A stretch of 17,530 nt of DNA from Alphaproteobacteria bacterium. GTDB taxonomy: Bacteria > Pseudomonadota > Alphaproteobacteria > Puniceispirillales > Marisalimonadaceae. Positions 1 to 6,614 of this stretch are shown here, in pieces; the stretch's first letter is position 1, and each line of letters opens with the position of its first letter. The notes beneath the pieces were generated by a model, which was not told the DNA's origin, made no database searches, and worked only from the letters and a program-made list of their open reading frames with translations. A program made the position numbers and the translations under genes. The stretch covers positions 1-17,530 of the forward strand of contig JADHRC010000020.1 of assembly GCA_016777645.1 (NCBI GenBank), given 5' to 3'.

Positions 1-1787
1 ACTGCATCCTCTACAATGCGCTTGAATCTATTGATAATATCTTTCGGCTCATATTCAACATAAGAAAGAACTTCTGAAATAGTATCACCTTCCTGTTCAT
101 GTAAAAGTTGATAGCCTCCATCATCTTTTAATTTTATTGTTACAACATTTGTATCACCAAACAAGTTGTGAAGATCACCAAGAGTTTCTTGGTAAGCTCC
201 AATATAAAATACTCCTAAAAAATAATCTTCGTTTTCTTCAATACTATGAAGAGGAATAGTATTAGAGATGCCGTCTTTGAGAACAAATTTATTAATCATA
301 CCATCGCTATCACAAGTAATATCATTTAGTACTGCTTTTCTATCTGGATATTCATTTAGTTTTTGTATAGGAGCAATAGGATGAAGCTGATCTATAGCCC
401 AAACATCAGGCAAGCTTTGGAATAATGAAAAATTTCCATGATAAATATCTGCCATGTTATCAATAGAAACCTGAAGTTCGTCTGTGATATCTAAAGATGA
501 AGAAAGAACTTTTTTTATTTTATTGATTACATATAAATAAGTTTCTTCTGTTTTAGCCATATTAGGTAAATCAATCTGACCGCTCCTAAAAAGGGTTCGA
601 ATTTCGTCTCTATAATAATTTAAATCATTTAAACATTCTTGAGCCCTATCTAAATTTAGATATTCAGGTATTTGCATCATGTTTTTTAATAAAGGATGAT
701 CATCGTCTTTGATCGTCTCTGTTTGATTGCTGTCAAAATTAGTTGTTTCTAATATATTAAAAATTAACATTGAGCTAGAAGCTATACAAGCTCTACCAGA
801 TTCAGTTACGATGGTAGGATGTTTTAAATTTGATCTATCTAATTCGTATTTTACTGTTTCAACAATGTTTGTGCAATATTCATCCAAGGAGTAATTTATT
901 GAATTAAAGGCAGATTTTTGTTCTCCTGTATAATCAACACCTAGTCCTCCCCCGAGATCTAAAAACTGTAAAGGAGCACCTTGTTTTGTTATTTCTGAAA
1001 AAAATCTGCATGCTTCTTGAGTAGCTTTTCTAATTTCAATTATGTCTGGTATCTGACTTCCAAGATGAGAATGTTGAAGTATAAGGCAATCAAGATAGTT
1101 ATTGGCTCTGAGCTTTTCTATGACCTTCATTACTTGTTCTACAGATAGCCCAAATGCGCTCCTATCACCACTAGATTGTGACCAATTACCACTGACTTTA
1201 TTTGTTAATTTAATTCTTATTCCTAGAAGGGGAGCAATGTTCAACTCCTTTGAAACTTCTATAATTAGGTCAAGTTCTCTGGGGCTTTCTAGGACAAGAA
1301 TGGTTTTGAAACCAATTTTTTGTGATAATAGAGCTAGGTTAATAAATTCTTTGTCTTTAATTCCATTACAAATAATAGTAGAATTACTAGATAGATCGTG
1401 AGCTAAAGCTATTAATAATTCTGGTTTAGAACCAACTTCAAGTCCGAAATCGAATTCTTTTCCATACTCAACTATTCTATCAATTACTTGGGCTTGTTGG
1501 TTAACTTTAACAGGAAAAACTCCTCTATAGTCACCTTTATATCCAATCTCATTAATAGCATTTGAGAATGATTGATTTATTTGTTTAATTCTAAAAGCTA
1601 AATAATCTGTTATTCGAAGCAAAACGGGACAACTTATACCTCTTTCATTCAAGCTCTGAATAATTTTTATGAGATCTGTAGGAGGGTTTTGAGGGAAAAA
1701 GGGATTTTTTAGTCCAATATTTCCATTTTCAAGGACTTCAAGTATGTCATTTCCCCATTTTTTTATACCATAAATATCCTCATTCAT
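1..1787 (-). CDS. speA: Biosynthetic arginine decarboxylase, 3' end cut by window edge
   Basis: PLP enzyme that decarboxylates L-arginine to agmatine, the first step of the agmatine route to putrescine and spermidine. I translated 595 residues with no stop before the left edge. The E. coli enzyme is about 658 residues, so roughly the last 40-60 are outside the window. Visible motifs are the PLP lysine in FPVKVNQ (about K94), HSHLGSQ (about 239-245), the glycine-rich phosphate-binding DLGGGLGVDY (about 277-286), ESGRA (about 329-333), and CDSDG with the second active-site cysteine (about C492). The ATG at 1787 is preceded by AAGGA about nine bases upstream, and the protein then runs straight into family-like sequence. 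The gene is divergent from msrA and shares a 122-base promoter region with it. The length and motifs separate it from the shorter ornithine/diaminopimelate decarboxylases of the same fold. Confidence 0.95.
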   Translation of the reverse strand, partial: MNEDIYGIKKWGNDILEVLENGNIGLKNPFFPQNPPTDLIKIIQSLNERGISCPVLLRITDYLAFRIKQINQSFSNAINEIGYKGDYRGVFPVKVNQQAQVIDRIVEYGKEFDFGLEVGSKPELLIALAHDLSSNSTIICNGIKDKEFINLALLSQKIGFKTILVLESPRELDLIIEVSKELNIAPLLGIRIKLTNKVSGNWSQSSGDRSAFGLSVEQVMKVIEKLRANNYLDCLILQHSHLGSQIPDIIEIRKATQEACRFFSEITKQGAPLQFLDLGGGLGVDYTGEQKSAFNSINYSLDEYCTNIVETVKYELDRSNLKHPTIVTESGRACIASSSMLIFNILETTNFDSNQTETIKDDDHPLLKNMMQIPEYLNLDRAQECLNDLNYYRDEIRTLFRSGQIDLPNMAKTEETYLYVINKIKKVLSSSLDITDELQVSIDNMADIYHGNFSLFQSLPDVWAIDQLHPIAPIQKLNEYPDRKAVLNDITCDSDGMINKFVLKDGISNTIPLHSIEENEDYFLGVFYIGAYQETLGDLHNLFGDTNVVTIKLKDDGGYQLLHEQEGDTISEVLSYVEYEPKDIINRFKRIVEDA

Positions 1788-1820
1788 TAGAATTATTCCT
1801 TTAATCTATAAAATAATTTC

Positions 1821-1841
1821 ATTATATTGAAGTTGTATAAT
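1821..1841. promoter_or_regulatory. Back-to-back -10 boxes between speA and msrA
   Basis: The 122-base gap holds a perfect TATAAT on each strand. The minus-strand copy (1826-1821) faces speA and has a TTGATT 15 bases upstream (1847-1842). The plus-strand copy (1836-1841) faces msrA and has no good -35. The two boxes lie ten bases apart, so polymerases at the two promoters would probably compete. The boxes are seen directly; promoter activity is inferred. Confidence 0.45.
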
Positions 1842-1909
1842 AATCAAGTTTTGGTTTATTTAATTTTTAAGTTCCTTTCATTATATGAAGAGATAGACAA
1901 GAGGATAAT

Positions 1910-2539
1910 ATGTTCTTTTTTAAGCAAAAAGAAAAAATAGTTGAGAAGAGTGAAGCTTTAGTTGGTAGAGAAAAAGAATTGGAACCAATTTTAAAAAATG
2001 AGATTAGCGGCGTTGATTTAAGAGAGATTCCTCTAGGTTTTAAAACTATTATTGTTGGAATGGGTTGTTTTTGGGGAGCAGAAAAAATTTTTTGGCAATT
2101 AGATGGAGTTTATCATACTTCAGTAGGATATGCTGGTGGTCATACAAGTAATCCTACTTATGAAGAAGTGTGTAGTGGCTTAACAGGTCACACCGAGGTT
2201 GTTAGGATAGTTTATAATCCAAAGAAAATAACCTTAAGAAAGATTCTCATTTCTTTTTGGGAAGGGCATGATCCAACTCAAGGAATGAGACAAGGAAATG
2301 ATATTGGAACTCAATATAGGTCTTCTATATACTTTAAAAGCAATGAAGATTTGAGTGAAATTAAAGAAATAATGACAGAATTCCAAAATTTACTTTATCT
2401 AAATGGCTTAGGCAAAATCACAACTGAAATTAAAAAAAATACAAACTTTTATTTTGCTGAAACTTATCATCAACAATATCTTTTTAAAAATCCTAATGGA
2501 TACTGTGGTTTAGGTGGAAGTGGTATAAAATTCAATTAA
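1910..2539 (+). CDS. msrA: Peptide methionine-S-sulfoxide reductase MsrA
   Basis: Reduces the S epimer of methionine sulfoxide in proteins and free methionine sulfoxide, repairing oxidative damage in the cytoplasm with thioredoxin as reductant. The catalytic motif GCFWGAE is at residues 52-58 with nucleophile C53. GYAGG and the conserved GHTEVV segment follow. The C terminus has GYCGLGG with a resolving cysteine at C199. The E. coli enzyme has a second cysteine a few residues later; here that position is not a cysteine, so this looks like a one-resolving-cysteine form. The roughly 50 residues before the catalytic cysteine resemble the N-terminal extension of E. coli MsrA, so the 209-residue length fits. 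GAGG lies just before the ATG at 1910. It is a single gene, divergent from speA. Confidence 0.96.
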   Translation: MFFFKQKEKIVEKSEALVGREKELEPILKNEISGVDLREIPLGFKTIIVGMGCFWGAEKIFWQLDGVYHTSVGYAGGHTSNPTYEEVCSGLTGHTEVVRIVYNPKKITLRKILISFWEGHDPTQGMRQGNDIGTQYRSSIYFKSNEDLSEIKEIMTEFQNLLYLNGLGKITTEIKKNTNFYFAETYHQQYLFKNPNGYCGLGGSGIKFN

Positions 2540-2563
2540 TAGATATTAATACAACAATAAATC

Positions 2564-2592
2564 TTGACCAAAATAATTTGTTAAGATAATAC
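2564..2592 (+). promoter_or_regulatory. Probable promoter of rpmJ
   Basis: TTGACC (2564-2569) is followed by GATAAT after 15 bases or TAATAC after 17 bases. This would start transcription near 2598, about 23 bases before the rpmJ ATG. The hexamers are seen; their activity is inferred. Confidence 0.4.
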
Positions 2593-2620
2593 ATCTATAA
2601 AATTTTATTATGGTATTAAA

Positions 2621-2746
2621 ATGAAAGTAGTAAGTTCTTTAAAAACATTAAAGGTCAGAGACAGGCACTGTCAAATAGTTAAAAGAAGAGGCCGATTATA
2701 TGTTATTAATAAGAGAAACCCGAGATTTAAAGCTCGTCAGGGGTGA
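2621..2746 (+). CDS. rpmJ: Ribosomal protein bL36, zinc-free type
   Basis: A 41-residue basic protein of the large ribosomal subunit. I read it directly: it starts MKVVSSLKTLK, has CQIVKRRGR in the middle and ends NPRFKARQG. Those segments match the alphaproteobacterial form of L36. Only one cysteine (C17) is present, so the CxxC...C...H zinc ribbon of the classical form is missing and zinc is not expected. The gene stands alone rather than in the ribosomal-protein operon, as is usual for this form. There is no clear Shine-Dalgarno sequence, but a promoter-like pair lies about 50 bases upstream. The length and both ends fit the family exactly. Confidence 0.95.
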   Translation: MKVVSSLKTLKVRDRHCQIVKRRGRLYVINKRNPRFKARQG

Positions 2747-2779
2747 TTGAATAATTGTTTATGTTCAAAAACGATTTTA

Positions 2780-2794
2780 AATTAAGCCTTAATT
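2780..2794. repeat. Palindrome upstream of the tartrate dehydratase gene
   Basis: AATTAAG, one base, then CTTAATT: a perfect 7+1+7 inverted repeat 17 bases before the ATG at 2812. It could be an operator, but such AT-only arms can arise by chance in this base composition. No regulator gene lies nearby. Confidence 0.3.
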
Positions 2795-2811
2795 AATTCT
2801 ACCTGCAAAAA

Positions 2812-3978
2812 ATGAAAATCACTAATATAATAGAAGAAACTAAGTCTATTAGTTCGAATATAAAGAATGCTTATATTGACTTTAGTAAAATGACTATTAG
2901 TTTAGTTGCTGTTTGTTCTGATGTCATAAAAAATGGAAAACCTGTTATAGGATATGGTTTTAACTCAAATGGTAGATATGGACAAGGTCACCTAATAAGG
3001 GAGAGGTTTAGACCAAGGTTATTAGAAGCTTTGCCAAAAGATATCATAAATGAAGACGGAACTAACTTCGATCCACATAAAATGTGGAATATTATGATGA
3101 AAAATGAAAAGCCTGGTGGGCATGGTGAGAGATCTGTAGCTGTTGGAACAATTGATATGGCTATATGGGATCTTATCTCCAAAATAGAAGAAAAACCATT
3201 ATATCAAGTTCTTGCAGAAAGATATGGTAATAGCATTCCTAATAGAAATGTTTTTGTCTATGCTGCTGGAGGATATTATTGGCCTGATCAAGGATTACAA
3301 GGTTTAACTGATGAAATAAAAAAATATTTAGATCTTGGTTATTCAGTAGTGAAAAAAAAAATAGGTGGAGCATCTTTATCTGAAGATTTGAAAAGAATTG
3401 AGGCAATATTAAAAATTCTTGGTCCTAATGATCAACTTGCAGTTGATGCAAATGGTAGGTTTGATTTAGAAACAGCTATAAGCTACGGAAAAGCCCTGTC
3501 AGATTATAATTTGTTTTGGTATGAAGAGCCTGGTGATCCACTTGATTTTGAACTTCATAAAGAACTAAGCCAACATTATTTAGGGTCAATAGCAACTGGT
3601 GAAAATTTATTTTCAGTTCAAGATGCTAGAAACCTTATTAGATATGCTGGTATGCGTAAGGAAAAAGATTGGCTTCAGTTTGATTGCGCACTAAGTTATG
3701 GCCTGGTTGAATACTTAAAGATAATCGAAATGCTTAAAAAGTATGATTGGGATACTTCAAGATGTATTCCTCACGGTGGCCATCAAATGTCATTAGCAAT
3801 AGCAGCAGGGTTAGGTTTAGGAGGTAATGAGAGTTATCCTGACCTTTTTCAACCATACGGAGGTTTCCCGGATGGTGTAAAAGTAGAAAATAGTTATATT
3901 AAATTACCTGAAATTAACGGCATTGGTTTTGAAGGAAAATCTGATCTTTTTTCCATAATGAAAATGATGACAGATTAG
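2812..3978 (+). CDS. tarD: D(-)-tartrate dehydratase, enolase superfamily
   Basis: Predicted to dehydrate D(-)-tartrate to oxaloacetate (via the enol) using Mg2+. The 388 residues follow the mandelate-racemase plan: an N-terminal capping domain (about 1-130) and a C-terminal barrel. Barrel residues fit the characterised Bradyrhizobium enzyme as I recall it, shifted by one: KKKIGG with base lysines K181/K183, metal ligands D212 (VDANG), E238 (WYEE) and E264 (ATGEN), and H321 in CIPHGGHQ. The segments NAYIDF, GYGFNSNGRYGQG, EKPGGHGERS and NESYPDLFQPYGG also look like that enzyme rather than a generic relative. The start agrees with the family's N terminus, but no strong ribosome-binding site precedes it. 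It overlaps the stop of the convergent fumarase gene by four bases. No tartrate transporter or regulator is in the window. Superfamily membership is certain; the substrate is inferred from recalled similarity. Confidence 0.85.
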   Translation: MKITNIIEETKSISSNIKNAYIDFSKMTISLVAVCSDVIKNGKPVIGYGFNSNGRYGQGHLIRERFRPRLLEALPKDIINEDGTNFDPHKMWNIMMKNEKPGGHGERSVAVGTIDMAIWDLISKIEEKPLYQVLAERYGNSIPNRNVFVYAAGGYYWPDQGLQGLTDEIKKYLDLGYSVVKKKIGGASLSEDLKRIEAILKILGPNDQLAVDANGRFDLETAISYGKALSDYNLFWYEEPGDPLDFELHKELSQHYLGSIATGENLFSVQDARNLIRYAGMRKEKDWLQFDCALSYGLVEYLKIIEMLKKYDWDTSRCIPHGGHQMSLAIAAGLGLGGNESYPDLFQPYGGFPDGVKVENSYIKLPEINGIGFEGKSDLFSIMKMMTD

Positions 3979-5588
3979 TTTTTAAAAAAATCATTACCTT
4001 TATTATCAATAACAACAAATGCTGGAAAATTTTCTACTTCTATCTTCCAGACAGCTTCCATGCCTAACTCAGGAAATTCTAATACTTCAATTTTTTTAAT
4101 ACAATCTAATGCAACTTTTGCAGCTGTGCCTCCAATGGTTCCAAGATAAAACCCACCATATTTACTACAGGCGTCTCTAACTTGAGAAGATCTATTACCC
4201 TTTGCAAGCATAACCATTGAGCCACCATTTTTTTGAAATTTTTCGACATAAGCATCCATTCTACCTGCGGTTGTAGGGCCAAATGAGCCGGATGCCATCC
4301 CATCTGGAGTTTTTGCTGGCCCGGCGTAATAAACTGGGTGATTTTTTATGTAGGCTGGCAGTGATCCATCTTTATCTAATCTGTCTAGAAGTTTCGCATG
4401 TGCTATGTCTCTAGCAACAATTAATGGACCAGACAGACTAACTCTTGTTTTAATTTCACACTTATTTAGTTGTTCTAAAATATGTGCCATCGGTTTATTT
4501 AAATTTATATTAATAACGGTATCTTCTAGCATCTCTTTTGGATCAATTTCAGGTAAGAATTGGGCTGGGTCAGTTTCTAATTTTTCAATAAAAATTCCAT
4601 TTTCATTAATTTTACCTAGTACTTGACGATCTGCTGAACAGGATACTCCTATTCCTATTGGTAGGGAGGCACCATGTCTAGGTAACCTAATAACCCTAAC
4701 ATCATGACAAAAATACTTTCCTCCAAATTGAGCTCCTATTCCCATTTCTCTAGTCATTTCTAAAACAATTTTTTCCCACTCGAGATCTCTATATGCATGT
4801 CCACTTTTGTGATCTCCTTGCGTAGGTAGATTATCTAAATAACGCATTGAACCAAGCTTAACAGTTTTTAAATTTAATTCTGCTGAAGTGCCACCAATTA
4901 CAATAGAAAGATGGTAGGGTGGACATGCTGCGGTTCCCAAAGAAATAATTTTTTCATATAAAAAATCCTTTAAACCCTTATAGTTTAAGTTTGCTGGGGT
5001 TGCTTGAAATAAAAAACTTTTATTAGCTGAACCACCACCCTTTTGAACAAAGGCAAACTTATACTCAGTTCCTTCTGATGCAAACAAAGTAATTTCTGCG
5101 GGAAGGTTGTTAGAAGTATTTTTTTCATCAAACATTGAAACAGGAGCTAATTGTGAAAACCTCAAGTTGTTTTCCTGATAGGTGTTGAAAACACCTAAAG
5201 AGATGTGTTTACTGTCATCAGAGTTAGTAAAAACTTTTTCTCCTTTATAACCCATAACAATAGCAGTGCCAGTGTCTTGGCACATTGGAAGAATGCCAGC
5301 AGAAGAAATATTAGCATTTTTAAGCATGGTTAGAGCAACAAAGTGATCGTTTTGAGAAGCCTCTTCGTCATCTAATATATCTTTAAGTTGTTTAAGGTGG
5401 GACGTTCTTAATAAATGAGACACATCCTTGAAAGCTCTTTGAGTAAGTAAGGTTAGAGCCTGAGGATCAATCTTTAAGATTTCAATACCATCAATCACTG
5501 ATTTAGTTACATAAGAATCAGATATTTTTATATACTCTGTTTTGTCCTCTGAAATTGGGAACATGGGTGAATAATTAAATCCGCTCAA
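3975..5588 (-). CDS. fumA: Fumarate hydratase class I (4Fe-4S)
   Basis: Interconverts fumarate and L-malate in the TCA cycle with an oxygen-sensitive [4Fe-4S] cluster. The 537 residues are close to E. coli FumA (548). The N-terminal alpha domain carries three cluster cysteines at family spacing: C103 in ILPMCQDTG, C222 in AACPPYHLS and C317 in GVSCSADRQ. The C-terminal beta domain has LSGPLIVARD, YYAGPAKTP, SGSFGPTTAGRMD and AKGNRSSQV, so both halves are fused in one chain. The start is TTG at 5588 behind a strong AAGGAG six bases away; an upstream ATG on this strand runs into a stop. The gene follows sspB after 27 bases and is probably cotranscribed with it. Class I fumarases and L- or D-tartrate dehydratases share this fold and sometimes activities, which matters because the next gene is a D-tartrate dehydratase. 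Confidence 0.93.
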   Translation of the reverse strand: MSGFNYSPMFPISEDKTEYIKISDSYVTKSVIDGIEILKIDPQALTLLTQRAFKDVSHLLRTSHLKQLKDILDDEEASQNDHFVALTMLKNANISSAGILPMCQDTGTAIVMGYKGEKVFTNSDDSKHISLGVFNTYQENNLRFSQLAPVSMFDEKNTSNNLPAEITLFASEGTEYKFAFVQKGGGSANKSFLFQATPANLNYKGLKDFLYEKIISLGTAACPPYHLSIVIGGTSAELNLKTVKLGSMRYLDNLPTQGDHKSGHAYRDLEWEKIVLEMTREMGIGAQFGGKYFCHDVRVIRLPRHGASLPIGIGVSCSADRQVLGKINENGIFIEKLETDPAQFLPEIDPKEMLEDTVININLNKPMAHILEQLNKCEIKTRVSLSGPLIVARDIAHAKLLDRLDKDGSLPAYIKNHPVYYAGPAKTPDGMASGSFGPTTAGRMDAYVEKFQKNGGSMVMLAKGNRSSQVRDACSKYGGFYLGTIGGTAAKVALDCIKKIEVLEFPELGMEAVWKIEVENFPAFVVIDNKGNDFFKN

Positions 5589-5615
5589 GAAAATCTCCTT
5601 AAATAAAGCATTTTT

Positions 5616-6131
5616 TTATTTTTTATCTCTAAATTCATCTAAAGAAACTACTTCACCAGATTTAGTTTCTTTTTCTAAATTAACTTCAGAAATTTTTGAT
5701 GATTCATTTTTCTGAATGTTGTTTCCATCTGAAAGAAGTTTTATGGGTTGATCGATTTTAAATTGGAGGCTAAATCCAACGGAGGGATCTGTGAATGATG
5801 TGATTGAACGAAAAGGAACAAAAATATTCTTTTTTTGTCCATTGAAGGATAACGTTACTTCAAAATGATCTTCGGTTGTCTTTAAATCCCAAAATTGATG
5901 TTGAATGATTATTTTTATTTCAGAGTTATCATTTCCCCTTAATTCAGAAGGTACAACAACTTCTGGGTCCTTTGAATTAAAGGAAATAAAAAAATGACTT
6001 TCACCCAAAAGACCATCTTCCGAGGTCATTTTTAAGACTTTTTTAACAACAATTTTTAGGCTTTCTTCAACTAAGGTATCGTAATCAAAACCTTTATTAT
6101 CTAATCCACCATTATCGTTGTTATCAACCAA
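5616..6131 (-). CDS. sspB: ClpXP adaptor protein SspB (alpha type)
   Basis: Binds the ssrA tag on stalled translation products and delivers them to the ClpXP protease. The protein has 171 residues. The alpha-type core is clear: FDYDTLVEESL near the start, HFFISF, IIIQHQFWDL, VTLSFNG, VPFRSI and FTDPSVGFSLQF. An acidic, poorly conserved linker (about 130-158) leads to a C-terminal VVSLDEFRDKK, which fits the short tail that docks on the ClpX N domain. The start is TTG at 6131 with GAGAG about seven bases upstream; the first ATG (residue 36) would remove the conserved FDYDTL helix. It lies directly downstream of the tmRNA gene that encodes its ligand and upstream of fumA. A TTGTAA-N16-TATACA pair on this strand may give it its own promoter. 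Confidence 0.93.
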   Translation of the reverse strand: MVDNNDNGGLDNKGFDYDTLVEESLKIVVKKVLKMTSEDGLLGESHFFISFNSKDPEVVVPSELRGNDNSEIKIIIQHQFWDLKTTEDHFEVTLSFNGQKKNIFVPFRSITSFTDPSVGFSLQFKIDQPIKLLSDGNNIQKNESSKISEVNLEKETKSGEVVSLDEFRDKK

Positions 6132-6165
6132 GGGTAACTCTCTAAATTTGTTAAATATTTTATAT

Positions 6166-6193
6166 TGTATATTTTTTAATATTAATTTTACAA
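6166..6193 (-). promoter_or_regulatory. Possible promoter of sspB-fumA
   Basis: On the minus strand TTGTAA (6193-6188), a 16-base spacer and TATACA (6171-6166) lie between the ssrA terminator hairpin and the sspB start. This would allow sspB-fumA to be transcribed independently of ssrA. The surroundings are very AT-rich, so chance matches are likely. Confidence 0.35.
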
Positions 6194-6213
6194 GATAAAA
6201 CTACAAAATGAAA

Positions 6214-6238
6214 ATGGCGAGAAATAAATTCTCGCCAT
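6214..6238 (-). terminator. Intrinsic terminator of ssrA
   Basis: A perfect 10-base-pair stem (6214-6223 with 6229-6238, arm ATGGCGAGAA) encloses a 5-base loop. On the minus strand it is followed by TTTTCATTTTG, a broken T tract. It sits at the end of the coding piece of the tmRNA, which supports it as the ssrA terminator. Confidence 0.75.
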
Positions 6239-6528
6239 CTAAGTATTTCTGTTGCCAGGTAAACTCAACCCCGCCAATTTTAGCTATAAAATTGGACTAA
6301 GTTTCGGTTGCTTTGGCTGCTTACGCTGCTGCAGCTACCGGAGCATAGTTGTCGTTTGCAACTATTAAAACAGCCCGATAACGGTGGTACAATACCGAGT
6401 GAAAATTTAATTTTTACTACACGCGTCGATCCTATTTCGCCCCCATAAAATGGTGGAGGCGCCGGGTACCGCCCCCGGGTCCGCTAAGCTTATTCTAAAA
6501 AACGTTTATCACCATAGTCATACAAATG
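6239..6528 (-). ncRNA. ssrA: Circularly permuted two-piece tmRNA (alpha type)
   Basis: Rescues stalled ribosomes and adds a degradation tag to the unfinished protein. On the minus strand the acceptor piece comes first and ends in CCTCCACCA (last base 6451). Six bases (6450-6445) then separate it from the coding piece, which begins GGGGGCG at 6444. GGGGGCG pairs with CGCCTCC to form the seven-base-pair acceptor stem, including one G-U. The T arm is CCGGG/CCCGG around a loop GGCGGTA. GGATCGAC follows the acceptor 5' strand as in other tmRNAs. The TAAAAA run at 6416-6411 can pair with TTTTTA at 6501-6496, as expected for helix P2. The tag frame is 6359-6321, and a nine-base-pair hairpin (6274-6295) lies downstream of it. 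Outer ends are approximate: the 5' end is inferred from a TATAGT at 6542-6537 and the 3' end from the terminator. The region is much richer in GC than its surroundings. Confidence 0.95.
6321..6359 (-). other. tmRNA tag reading frame, ANDNYAPVAAAA
   Basis: From the resume codon GCA (6359-6357) the frame reads ANDNYAPVAAAA and ends in TAA (6323-6321). TAGTT directly before GCA matches the usual context upstream of the resume codon. The AND start fits SspB recognition, and the alanine-rich end fits ClpX recognition. With the alanine charged on the tmRNA itself, the full tag would be AANDNYAPVAAAA. Confidence 0.93.
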
Positions 6529-6536
6529 ACCTTTTT

Positions 6537-6542
6537 ACTATA
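6537..6542 (-). promoter_or_regulatory. Possible -10 box of ssrA
   Basis: TATAGT on the minus strand lies about 85 bases before the CCA end of the acceptor piece, which suits a short precursor. No convincing -35 hexamer is seen. Only the -10-like sequence and its position support the call. Confidence 0.3.
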
Positions 6543-6614
6543 CATCATTTATTATTTTTATTAAAGAACACATAATGATAGAATTTAATAGACCATTTTC
6601 TATTGGAGTTAATA

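Noticed and set aside
1102..1401. Open frame of 99 codons on the plus strand
   Set aside because: Lies entirely antisense to speA, whose translation is continuous and full of family motifs; the frame's own protein looks like no known family.
4405..4626. Open frame on the plus strand inside fumA
   Set aside because: Antisense to conserved fumarase sequence with no ribosome-binding site or recognisable protein.
6420..6490. GC-rich block in an AT-rich window, first suspected as a transferred segment or attachment site
   Set aside because: Fully explained by the acceptor stem and T arm of the permuted tmRNA; no integrase or repeated end is present.
6603..6614. Upstream TTG start for thyA
   Set aside because: The extension contains the GGAG ribosome-binding site for the ATG at 6615, and 264 residues is the normal length of ThyA.
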